26,351 nucleotides of DNA from NCBI GenBank assembly GCA_946803715.1, contig CAMPET010000121.1, forward strand, positions 171,866-198,216, read 5' to 3'. The DNA is from Beroe ovata. Its lineage: Eukaryota > Ctenophora > Nuda > Beroida > Beroidae. Under the pieces are notes generated by a model. That model was given only the letters and a program-made list of their open reading frames with translations. It had not been told where the DNA came from and made no database searches. The translations under genes and the position numbers were made by a program. Of the stretch, positions 1-8,317 are shown piece after piece; the first letter of the stretch is position 1, and the number at the start of each line of letters is the position of its first letter.

Positions 1-243
1 GGGGTGGGAGATAGGGTCAGAGTGGGGTACTAGGATCAGAGTGGGGTATCGGGGTGGCGAATTGGGGGTCGAAATAAGGTCTCACAGTACTGGAGTTCTT
101 GGGTGGGGCTGGAGGATGGTAGTAAAGGAGTGGGGGATAAGGCGGTTAGGGGGGAAGGAGGAAATTAGAGAGCAGGCCTCGTAGGGCTAAGGAGATTTCG
201 ATGATGAGTTATCATAAAAGTAATCGTATAATAGCACACTTAC
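1..243. other. G-rich low-complexity intron of the RBM45 gene
   Basis: The first ~180 bases are a purine-rich degenerate repeat (variants of gatcagagtggggta) on the plus strand. I see no RRM4-like reading on the minus strand. It follows the 5' splice site at 238-243, so it is best read as intron of the truncated RBM45 gene. Confidence 0.6.
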
Positions 244-3218
244 TATTATTTAGAGCCATAGTTGAGTTGTTTGGGTTTCCTTGGTAACCAAAGTTATAGT
301 CGTAACCACCTGACATGTTACCACCCTGCATTCCGCTGTTGTCATAGTAATTGTATCCACCCGAGTGGTCCTAGGAGAATGTTACCACATGGTTACCACA
401 TGGTTACCCAGATCAATCACTCACCATGTAGTTATTCTAACTATCCACTCACTCACTCACTCACCAGTTACCATGGCAACCCACTCATTCACCAATCATC
501 ATATTACCATGGTGACTCACCTTGTTACCCTAGTAACTCACCATGTTACCATGGTAACTCAACAGTTACCACGGTGACTCACCATGTTTCCCTGGTAGCC
601 CATGTGTTCTTGTTTGTAATTATTGTAGCTGATCTCCAGTCTAAACCCAGGAGGGTACTCAACGTTGGCGAGCTTGCCACGTGCATAGGAAGCTGCTGCA
701 GGATTGCTGTACTCGGCCGTTGCCATACCCCTACTCTCGCCATGTCTGTTTGCAGCTAGCTGCACGTGTACCAGACCGGGACATACGTCACACAACCTGT
801 CAGAGTGGTGTTATACAACCTGACAACACTGTGTCAGTGTGGTGTTATACAACCTGACAACACTGTGTCAGTGTGGTGTTATACAACCTGACAACACTGT
901 GTCAGTGTGGTGTTATACAACCTGACAACACTGTGTCAGTGTGGTGTTATACAACCTGACAACACTGTGTCAGTGTGGTGTTATACAACCNCCAAATACT
1001 GACATTAATGCACGTTGCATCCCCCCCATTCTAACAATCCACTCACTCACCAGTTACCATGGCAACCCACTCATTCACCAATCATCATATTACCATGGCT
1101 ACTCACCTTGTTACCCCAGTAACTCACCATGTTACCATGGTAACTGAACAGTTACCACGGTGACTCACCATGTTTCCCTGGTAGCCCATTTGTTCTTGTT
1201 TGTAATTATTGTAGCTGATCTCCAGTCTAAACCCAGGAGGGTACTCAACGTTGGCGAGCTTGCCACGTGCATAGGAAGCTGCCGCAGGATTGCTGTACTC
1301 GGCTGTTGCCATACCCCTACTCTCGCCGTGTCTGTTTGCAGCTAGCTGCACGTGTACCAGACCAGGACATACGTCACACAACCTGTCAGATTGGTGTTAT
1401 ACAACTTGACAACATGGTGTAAGATTGGTGTTATACAACCTGACAACACCGTGTCAGTGTGGTGTTATACAACCTGACAACATGGTGTCAGTGTGGTGTC
1501 AGTGACACAAATGACAACAATGTGAAAAGTGAATGAGAACTTAATACCGAACAGTGAAATGGAGTCGTTACAAATTAATCGGTGGTATAGTTACCTACCG
1601 TTAAACCCATTCTACTACACAGTAACAAACCGGTAACAGTAGTCAGGTTATCGTCACCAGTAACAGCACGCACCGTTAATTTGAGTCATGTAGTTACTAG
1701 TTACCAGGGGTTACCAGGGGGTAACTAGGCAGTTACTAAGAAGTAACCACGTCACCATGGAGATCATTACCTAGTCAGTTGTTGTTCGGTCAGGGCGGTG
1801 TGGCATGTTATTGTCAGTTTGTTTGTTGCTCCCGGTTCAGTATGAGTCGGAAATCCTGTGTGGGGCTATCTGTTATGTTCCTGTGTGTGTGTGTGTGGGT
1901 GTTTCGCAAAACATAGTAGTAGAGTTGAGTAAATAGAATGTGGAAGTTCATTTTCCATTTTTTATTGGAGATGTCGAATCCTAGATGCCAGTCACATTTG
2001 TGAGATATCAGATATCACATAAATTTGGCAAGTTAGTCAAGAGAAAAAACAATTCCCGCACTTTATGGCGTTCAGAAATAGTGTGAAACTTATTGTGTTC
2101 AGTACCTAGTACCTTATAGTGTGAAACGCATCTTGTTCAGTACTAAGACACCATGGCAATATTCACCTTGTGGTACAGGGCAGTCCACACGAGAGTAGAG
2201 TGCCTGTGGGGGCTGCCCCCCTTCCCTCACACTGGTAATGGTGTTCTTGGGGAGGCGAGGCTCGGCCATCACCGCTTTGTATGAGTCGTCACAGTTCTCT
2301 AGCGCCGTGAATGCCTCTGACGGCTTGCTGAACCGCACATACGCACACCCCTGTGTCATGAGCATAGTAATGGGGACAGTGAAATATACACAGGGTGCAA
2401 AACGCGGGGAATAAGAATGTAAGAGTATAGATAACGCAAATGCCCACAAATGATACCTTGTGTGCCCCAGTTGTCCTGTCCTTTAGTAGCTGTACATGAC
2501 TGACAAGACCGAATTTAGAGAAGTCCTCACTAAGGTCGGACTCTGTACTTGTCTTGGAACACAGGATGAACAGCCTGGTTCTATGCCGGTCTTCCGTGAG
2601 AGCCAAGTTAGTTGCAGTATCTGTTCTGGTAGAGTCCTTCGAGTCTGCCAACAATGCCTGGGGTGAAGGTAACCAATCAATGTATGCAGTTCGGGAGCTT
2701 CACACTCATTTCAATCCCAAAAACTACTAGGTATAGGTAATACATTCCATAATGTAATCCCATTTAACCTTGATCGGCTTGGAATTTCCACTTATTGTAA
2801 CTCCATTGAGCATTTCAATAGCTACTGCAGCCTCAGATGCTTTTGCGAACTTGACATAGGCTACACCCTTATTTTCCTTGGTTACCTTGTCTTTAACCAG
2901 CCAAATATCTTCAACCTGAGAAATTCTGCTCAGTTCGCGCAGACCCGACTAACCATCACAATAAAGCAAAAAGTGAACACCGATCAACCATGGATAAGAA
3001 GTTTAGGATTGGGTAATAAGATAATAGGTATGAAATAAGTTTGGTAGGTATATATCAGTATCCAGTTTCTCTGACCATCTGACATATAGATTACTCACTT
3101 GACCGTGCTTCCCAAATGCATCTGTGAGATCTTCTTCAGTATGAGATCGAGAACAGACAACAAAAACCCTTGAAAAGGGTGGATAATCGTGATCAACCTT
3201 GGCTTTATCCTCAGACAT
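244..3218 (-). CDS. RBM45: RBM45-like RNA-binding protein, 3' partial
   Basis: Multi-RRM RNA-binding protein; vertebrate RBM45 is a mainly nuclear RNA-binding protein. Exons read on the minus strand: 3099-3218 (MSEDKAKV start, first half of RRM1), 2769-2915 (rest of RRM1, GVAYVKFAKASEA), 2457-2657 (start of RRM2, RLFILCSK), 2167-2350 (CAYVRF, then ENCDDSYKAVMAEP, close to human ENCDRSFRAILAEP), 1771-1855 (LTEQQLT, start of RRM3), one of two copies of an RRM3 exon (1169-1382 or 583-796; PAAASYARGKLANVEYPPG resembles human SAIYAKYKLHGFQYPPG), then 244-370, a Gly/Asn/Tyr-rich exon starting DHSGGYNYY. All junctions are phase-compatible with GT-AG ends. The last exon ends with donor A|gtaagt at 243, so the C-terminal part, expected to include RRM4, lies beyond position 1. 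The RBM45 call is strong; individual donors (for example AAG|gttaaa at 2768) are less certain. Confidence 0.88.
415..582. repeat. gttaccatggtaac / gtgagt-rich intronic repeat
   Basis: Degenerate array of the palindrome-like gttaccatggtaac alternating with actcac, which reads gtgagt on the minus strand. Besides the real donor at 577-582, consensus-like donors occur near 536-541 (ATG|gtgagt), 515-520 (AAG|gtgagt), around 455-465, and 420-425. A shorter version follows exon copy B at about 1040-1168. Confidence 0.7.
583..796 (-). other. RBM45 RRM3 exon, copy A
   Basis: A 214-nt exon with acceptor acag|GTTGTG at 797-800 and donor ATG|gtgagt at 582. It encodes LCDVCPGLVHVQLAANRH through YQGNM. 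It differs from copy B (1169-1382) at only a few bases, mostly synonymous, with one residue change near the end (EHMGY here, EQMGY in B). It lies on the other side of the single-N gap at 991. Confidence 0.8.
797..990. repeat. 34-bp minisatellite in RBM45 intron, copy A side
   Basis: About six units of exactly 34 bp; the core ttatacaacc recurs at 811, 845, 879, 913, 947 and 981. On the minus strand each unit contains gttgtcag followed by gttgtat, which resembles the real acceptor of the adjacent exon (ctgacag|GTTGTGTG). The array runs into the N at 991. Confidence 0.9.
991..991. other. single-N gap between duplicated RBM45 segments
   Basis: One N separates the two copies of the RRM3-exon segment. 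The left copy ends inside the 34-bp repeat; the right copy begins with ~35 unmatched bases and then the same intron sequence. Duplicated sequence meeting at a lone N is typical of unmerged overlapping contig ends. Confidence 0.75.
1169..1382 (-). other. RBM45 RRM3 exon, copy B
   Basis: Second copy of the 214-nt exon, with the same acceptor (cag|GTTGTG) and donor (ATG|gtgagt). The exon enters in phase 2 and leaves in phase 0. Splicing B directly to A would therefore shift the frame and hit a stop at once (GTT GTG TGA), so only one copy can be used per productive transcript. Either copy joins correctly to the upstream exon ending ACT AG at 1771 and to the downstream exon at 370. Confidence 0.8.
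1383..1505. repeat. 34-bp minisatellite, copy B side
   Basis: About three diverged units of the same 34-bp repeat (ttatacaac at 1396, 1430 and 1464) directly upstream, on the minus strand, of exon copy B. Confidence 0.8.
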
Positions 3219-3788
3219 TGCTATCTCAAGAGTAAAGAGTAGGGCTGTATAATCAATGGAAAAAAGTAATCAAAATTGTATCAATCAATCAAAAACCCAA
3301 GAGATATCAGAAAGGGTACTGTAGGTACAGCTGTAAGCAAGCAATTCAGATTTTTGAGGCAAATATTGTGAATTGTATAAATATTTATTTAAATGGATAA
3401 ACTTGCACGTACTTTCAGTCAAGCATCAAAACAACGTTTAATCCCTGTACAGTGTACAATATACACTGCTTTTATCCTCTGTTAAACACTCATGGAAATG
3501 AATACTCAATAATATTAACATCATCTTAAAATAAGGTATCATATAGTTGTCAAATTTCCAACAATAAATCAATTGAAAAATTTCAGCCACGTCAAATATG
3601 ATCTTAAATTTATATTCGTCTTGGAAGCCTTTTGTGGTGACCCTAACGTGGTCTTACAATAAAAAAGTAAAGTATTAAAGTAGTCAGTGTCGATATTGAT
3701 ACAGATAGAACCTTCAAACTGTGTGAACCTACAAATATATGATTTGAATTCATTGCAACATGAATGAGTCTGAAGGCTCCAATTTTTG
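3219..3788. other. Intergenic region between RBM45 start and ADD-protein stop
   Basis: AT-rich sequence with no convincing coding exon. It must hold the RBM45 promoter and 5' UTR and the 3' UTR of the ADD-protein gene, both on the minus strand. A minus-strand AATAAA lies at 3384-3389, about 400 bases after the ADD-protein stop, and is a candidate polyadenylation signal. Confidence 0.5.
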
Positions 3789-4934
3789 TCACTCTCTCCT
3801 TCTCTTTGAGGAACTGGTCTTTGATTTTGGATGTTTAGTTTTTCTTGGGCTTGACTCGCTCCTTTTTTTCCTTTTCTTTGAATGAATTCTCTTGTCAGAA
3901 GCATCAACATCTGAACTGGAACTTTCCACATTCTTTGTATCTTCAGATTCTCCTGAAATCTCTCTCACATCATCTTCACTTTCTTCCCCTTCATTGCCCC
4001 TTTTCTTCTCAAGAGAGTCCCGACTTGCAGAATCTGACTCAGAACCTGAGCTTCTCACTTCTTCTTCCTCACCTTCACTTGGTACCACCATCTTTTCTTC
4101 AACATTGTCTTCTTTCTTTACTTCTTCTGCCTCTTTGCCTTTGTTTAACTTCATTTTCAGTATGACCTTCTTGGTAACAGACTTACTATTCTCTTTAATT
4201 TTGTTTGCAGCCGTCTTTACGGCACTTCTATTTGAAGTATCAGAATCAGAACTTCTACTTTTTGTTTCCACTTTCTGATTCATTTCTGTCCCATCACAAT
4301 CTTCATTCCCTTCTTCTTCCTCTCTGTTCTTAACATCAATCTCCTTTTTCAACTTTTTCAGAGTATCATTCATGTTGTTGCGCCGAAGCCTCAGCCGTTC
4401 TTTAACAATGTCTTCTCGATCTGAGTCATTAATGTCAGGATCACCTGTAAATACAGAAGTACACTTTTCAATAAGTAATTCAGATGGTTCTTTGAAGTTC
4501 TGATGATCAAGGACAGCCTTTGTGATTTCTCTCAGTTCCTTAATTGGTCCAGGGTTGCAAATGAAACAATTCCACTCTTCACAGTCAGAGAGTGAGGAGT
4601 AGTACTCAGAACCTATGTTCCTGCTTATGCATTCTTCACAGAAAGGGGCCTTGCATCCATCGCAACAAACAAGATTCCCCAGTTCACTGCACCAAACACA
4701 AAATATCTCATACCCCTCCTCATCAACTGGAATGAGATCTGCATGAGCAAAAATTAGACACTCTCTACACACACCAACTTGGAGTTTCGGATGGCACATG
4801 ATGTTACGTTTACCCTGAATTAATAATTGAGGTTGTGCACAAGATGTGCATGTGAAAACTAATGACTCTGATTTCACAGCTGACTTTTTCCCTTTTTTCT
4901 TTACTGTTGATGCCATGTTCTTCTTTCTGACCAT
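3789..4934 (-). CDS. Stand-alone ADD (ATRX/DNMT3-type) zinc-finger protein
   Basis: An intronless 381-residue reading frame. Residues ~26-130 form an ADD module most like ATRX: a GATA-like finger (C29, C32, C56, C59) followed by an imperfect PHD finger (C79, C82, C91, C94, C99, C102, C123, C126), with CVWCSELGNLVCCDGC resembling ATRX CRWCAEGGNLICCDFC. ADD domains read the histone H3 tail, in ATRX unmodified K4 with K9me3. The rest is a low-complexity Lys/Glu/Ser-rich tail (acidic EEEEVRSSGSES, basic end KTSSSKRRRE) typical of nuclear chromatin proteins. No SNF2 helicase follows: the frame ends at a plain stop and RBM45 begins 570 bases downstream on the same strand. This recalls Drosophila, where the ADD module is encoded apart from the ATRX/XNP helicase. 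A second ATG at codon 7 could also be the start. Confidence 0.85.
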   Translation of the reverse strand: MVRKKNMASTVKKKGKKSAVKSESLVFTCTSCAQPQLLIQGKRNIMCHPKLQVGVCRECLIFAHADLIPVDEEGYEIFCVWCSELGNLVCCDGCKAPFCEECISRNIGSEYYSSLSDCEEWNCFICNPGPIKELREITKAVLDHQNFKEPSELLIEKCTSVFTGDPDINDSDREDIVKERLRLRRNNMNDTLKKLKKEIDVKNREEEEGNEDCDGTEMNQKVETKSRSSDSDTSNRSAVKTAANKIKENSKSVTKKVILKMKLNKGKEAEEVKKEDNVEEKMVVPSEGEEEEVRSSGSESDSASRDSLEKKRGNEGEESEDDVREISGESEDTKNVESSSSDVDASDKRIHSKKRKKRSESSPRKTKHPKSKTSSSKRRRE

Positions 4935-5246
4935 GCTTATTGATGAAGAAAGTTAGTGGTAACTTATAACTATAGGCAATATTCTATCAAGTAGAGACAT
5001 TCTTAACTTAATACATGTTTTGATCATTCATTAGGAGCATACTCAAACTTGATAGTACATTAATCTAAACAACACAAAACATTCAATGATACAAATGACT
5101 CCTGTTAGTTAGGCTCTCCTGTGATCTGAAGAGTATTTTCCAAGAGTTATGAGGGTCTCAACTCATGAGATAAAACATTTTGATTATTTGTAGCATTTCT
5201 TATCATACATTTTGCTTTCACATCATTCATGTGAGAAAAATATATC
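4935..5246. other. Spacer between SDHAF4 and the ADD-protein gene
   Basis: About 310 bases of AT-rich sequence separating two minus-strand genes. It should contain the SDHAF4 3' UTR and the ADD-protein promoter. I recognise no specific motif in it. Confidence 0.5.
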
Positions 5247-5537
5247 TTAAAAGTCTGTTACTCTTCCCTTTCTCTCCCAGTCACCATACCGTGTTGGTTC
5301 AGGTCCTTGGGGTCCACCCCTTTCACCAGTCACAGGGTTTACATATTCATACTCAACCTCATCATCTTCTTGTTTCTCATTAGCTACTTCATCTTGATCA
5401 GAAACTGGGCCACCTTTGTTATTCACTTCTGAGGAAAGACCTCTTTGGTGGCTTATTGTAGCAGAGTTCAACTTAGCTATTCCTTGTATGCATGGCACTC
5501 CCAAACGAGCAACCAGCAACTTCCTTATTATGGTCAT
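5247..5537 (-). CDS. SDHAF4: Succinate dehydrogenase assembly factor 4
   Basis: A 96-residue protein in one coding exon. The C-terminal ~30 residues ([20 protein letters not shown] then [10 protein letters not shown]) are the signature of SDHAF4/Sdh8, almost identical to the human [25 protein letters not shown]4 is a mitochondrial matrix chaperone that binds flavinated SDHA and promotes assembly of respiratory complex II. The N-terminus ([13 protein letters not shown]) is basic, hydrophobic and free of acidic residues, as expected for a mitochondrial presequence; the middle is acidic and poorly conserved, as usual. A cattacag acceptor-like site lies just before the ATG, so a 5' UTR intron is possible. 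Confidence 0.93.
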   Translation of the reverse strand: MTIIRKLLVARLGVPCIQGIAKLNSATISHQRGLSSEVNNKGGPVSDQDEVANEKQEDDEVEYEYVNPVTGERGGPQGPEPTRYGDWERKGRVTDF

Positions 5538-5827
5538 AACTATCTGTAATGAATGTCAAGATCAGTGCCCTAAGTTTCAATCACATTGAGGTATCTCCTT
5601 TAGAGGATCAATAGCAAAATATCATTTTACAACAATACTTATTAATTGAAGATCTTACTGTTATTACGATCAAATTTGGGGATGATTCTCATTGAGATCC
5701 TGAAGATGGAGTTTAAGTTTATATAAGTTTTAATCCTGAAACTGTCAGTAGATTATTGGGGTGCCAAAGGTTCTATTTATGATCATTTTGTCATACCTCT
5801 TGAGTTTCATTCACTTATACTCATCAT

Positions 5828-5924
5828 GACATCATCAAATAATCTCAAAGAATAAACCTGCTTGATTTCTAATCAGGCTTAGTCCTGAGGATTTCTAAGT
5901 CAACAATGGGCTTTACAATTACAA
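5828..5924 (+). repeat. Dispersed repeat, uninterrupted copy
   Basis: About 97 bases (gacatcatcaaat through cttgatttctaatcaggctta to caattacaa) that recur at 7132-7434, where the same sequence is split by inserted hairpin elements. This copy therefore serves as the empty site for those insertions. Confidence 0.75.
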
Positions 5925-6756
5925 CTAAACTTAACTCCCATGCCCCAGTCACAGATACTAATAAATGAATGATTGATCTTCAGATTGATTCATCTCTACT
6001 GTACTCCTGTACTCTCATACTCAGATAGCACGGACAATGACAGAATTGACACTCTTTGAAAGTTTGAGGATGGACTACAGATTAAGAATTCTGTCATGTG
6101 ATTTTGAGCAGCATTAATGTGGGAGGAAGATCAATTGGTGCCCATGAAACAATTTTTCACCACCTAAGCTGGTCGTGACTTCTTTCCTAACAGCAAAGTG
6201 GAGGTGAACATTATTGAAGAAGACAAACTACTTCTGGAAAAAGATATATTCCAAAAAAACACAATTTGTTGGAGACATCAATCTGCAAGAAGACAACCTA
6301 TCACTCAAAGTCTCCTCAAGTTGTCACTACAACTCTCTTCTGGATGGCATGGACCATGGTGGCTCTACCCAGCGGTAGACTGGTGTGACCTGGTTTGCCA
6401 TTATTTTTATCAGCTGATCAGTAATCACTATGATATATTATACAAGTCATCAAGAAAGATGTATTTCGATGAGTCCATAAATCAAATTGATATATCATGT
6501 ACATTGTACAACATACAAGGAAACAAGGTGATTTCAGGGTGTGCACACGTTGCGCGCCTTTATTCTACTCATTGAACTGGAATTGAAAGTCGTTGAAAGA
6601 TGTGGCGCGCGCGGCGCCGCGGCAGATTGGGTCAAGCAACGTAGCTTAGCCACGAGACGCGTCGCGCGTGGAAACATTTCAGGGCAAGCACACTTTATAT
6701 TAGTTATTACGCGCCGGCCCATCTTTTGTGAACTGAAACTGCAGCATGCAGGAGAG

Positions 6757-6858
6757 TTGCAGGATTTTACCCTACCGTCGGTGCGCGCGATTTTCAATCC
6801 GCTCCTTGCCGCAGGGATAAAATCCCGCGGCCAGCAAGGGTAAGGTGAAATCCTACAA
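6757..6858. mobile_element. 102-bp MITE with a candidate 8-9 bp target duplication
   Basis: Non-coding element whose ends are inverted repeats: left TTGCAGGATTTTACCCTAC, right reading inward TTGTAGGATTTCACCTTAC. It is flanked by a direct repeat gcaggagag (6748-6756 and 6859-6867), a likely target-site duplication; 8-bp duplications are typical of hAT-type elements. The right half recurs at 18255-18293. Confidence 0.75.
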
Positions 6859-7193
6859 GCAGGAGAGTTGTAAAATAAAATTAACCGAAAGCGCGGTGTG
6901 CGCAGATTTTTTGGATTTGTGCAGTTGCAGTGCAGCACGATGTGACATTGTGACAAGATTTCGAAGCAAGCTAAAACTTTCATGATATCTGGCATAATAT
7001 AATCACGCGCCCCGCAGTGCAGCTATACCCTACGAAAACTGACCGCTCAAAATCGCAAATTTTGCGATTTTTCCTGTAAAAGTGACCTATATAAANACGA
7101 GTAGATGTTGTATAAGCTAGTCTTTATGTGAGACATCATCAAATAATTCAATAATCTCAAAGAATAAACATGCTTGATTTCTAATCAGGCTTA

Positions 7194-7390
7194 ATCTTGT
7201 CAGATGTTACCTGACCTGTTTTTTGCGCGCGCGTTTTCATCGAAGGCCTTCGAACGCGTGCGCGCGAGAAACAGAGGTCAGATGATCTGACAAGCTTTGC
7301 CGGATGTTATCTACGTCCACTGTTTCTTGCGCGCGCGCCTTCAAACAGTGGACAGAAACAGTGGACAGATAACATCCGGCAAGACAAGCT
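7194..7390. mobile_element. TA-flanked hairpin MITE containing a nested MITE
   Basis: Outer element with imperfect terminal inverted repeats (ATCTTGTCAGAT on the left, ATCTGACAAGCT on the right), extended inward by CTGACC / GGTCAG, and centred on the palindrome cgaaggccttcg. It is flanked by TA (7192-7193 and 7391-7392), while the empty site in the 5828 copy has a single TA, as expected of Tc1/mariner-like insertion. It is interrupted near its right end by the element at 7297-7382. Confidence 0.72.
7297..7382. mobile_element. 86-bp nested MITE with 8-bp target duplication
   Basis: Begins TTGCCGGATGTTATCT and ends with the inverted copy AGATAACATCCGGCAA. The inverted repeat extends through gtccactgtttc / gaaacagtggac around a gcgcgcgc core. 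It is flanked exactly by gacaagct at 7289-7296 and 7383-7390, an 8-bp duplication as made by hAT transposases. It has no coding capacity. Related sequence lies at 22593-22891. Confidence 0.82.
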
Positions 7391-7510
7391 TAGTTTTGAT
7401 AATTTTTAAGTTAACAATGAGCCTCACAATTACAATATATAATAATAATCATGCGCCGCGCAGTGCACTGCCAGTGCAAGCTATAGTGTCTATCAACTGA
7501 AATAAATCAT

Positions 7511-7738
7511 CAATTGATATATTGTCTGGCGATGCTAAACCGCTGATCCAAGCTTGCGTCTGTTTGTCTGGCGATGCTAGACCGCTGTCTGAGAATAAGT
7601 TTGCGCCGCGCGCGCGCAAAACGAAATTCTCGACAGGGTCTATCATCGATCGACAAGCGTCTGTCTGAGGATAAATTTGCGCCGCGCGCGCAAAACGAAA
7701 TTCTCGACAGGGTCTATCATCGATCAACAATTGATATA
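7511..7738. repeat. CpG-rich repeat unit flanked by 11-bp direct repeats
   Basis: A ~70-76 bp unit (gtctgagaataagtttgcgc... to ...tctatcatcgatc) occurs twice in tandem, at 7587-7662 and 7663-7725, preceded by a twofold gtctggcgatgcta repeat. The block is bounded by the direct repeat caattgatata at 7511-7521 and 7728-7738, which may be an insertion duplication. Confidence 0.6.
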
Positions 7739-8317
7739 ATAATAATATAATAATCATTTTGCGTTTTAATGAAAGTTGTGTATGAACAATGAAATTATAG
7801 AAATATAATTTTTGTATTCATATGTTAGCTAAGGTAAGCTAGACCTAGCTAGGTAAGTGTGTGGGTTTGATTCAATTGACTTTGTATCACTGTCTACAAT
7901 GTTCAATCATCTGAAGCGTAAGCTAGACATGAATTCCAAATAGCCCATTTTTTCTAGATGTTAAAATGTTATGTGTCCACTATTTTCCGCACACAAGAAA
8001 AATTTTTGTCAAATAATTCTTTCCATCATGTTTAGATGTAAGAAGAATAGATAGCCAGATTCATGTTGCTCACTGAGCTTTCTGTTTATCTGTGAACTGC
8101 TATATGAGACATTGAGAAACCCACACTTAACACAGTAAATCTACTGACATTTTCATGGTATTAGTCTTTTTCTCCAACAATTTGTTCACTATAAAACATT
8201 ACGTAATTGATAAAGATAGCGATGTATTCAATTCCATGGACTTTTTATTGATATGATCAAGTGACTAGAATATATTCAAATTTTGTGTGCTTACCAAATA
8301 TTTATAGCATAGCTCAT
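7739..8317. other. AT-rich intergenic region upstream of the methyltransferase-like gene
   Basis: No exon with recognisable coding character. It probably includes the promoter and 5' UTR of the plus-strand gene at 8318. I see no distinct regulatory motif. Confidence 0.45.

Larger units (their letters stand above)
5538..7131. other. Intergenic, repeat-rich region upstream of SDHAF4
   Basis: No convincing exons on either strand. The first ~1 kb is AT-rich. From ~6540 it becomes strikingly CpG-rich (runs such as ggcgcgcgcggcgccgcgg near 6604) and holds a short inverted-repeat element at 6757-6858. A lone N lies at 7096. Confidence 0.5.
7132..7434 (+). repeat. Dispersed repeat, copy split by insertions
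   Basis: Second copy of the repeat at 5828-5924. It matches up to ggctta at 7188-7193 and resumes at 7391 (tagttttgat, then acaatgagcc). The intervening 7194-7390 is absent from the other copy and consists of two hairpin elements. Confidence 0.75.

Noticed and set aside
262-759. Plus-strand frame of ~165 codons over the RBM45 repeat region
   Set aside because: It is antisense to the RBM45 RRM3 exon and runs through the gttaccatggtaac repeats; composition reflects the repeats.
797-990. CRISPR-like regular repeat
   Set aside because: Contiguous 34-bp units without distinct spacers in an animal intron; this is a minisatellite.
3892-4278. Plus-strand serine/leucine-rich frame
   Set aside because: Antisense shadow of the Lys/Glu/Ser-rich tail of the ADD protein.
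6198-6575. Plus-strand frame of 125 codons
   Set aside because: No recognisable domain; lies in repeat-rich intergenic sequence with no splice context.
6534-6995. Minus-strand frame of 153 codons
   Set aside because: Covers the CpG-rich patch and the MITE at 6757-6858; open by composition, not by coding constraint.
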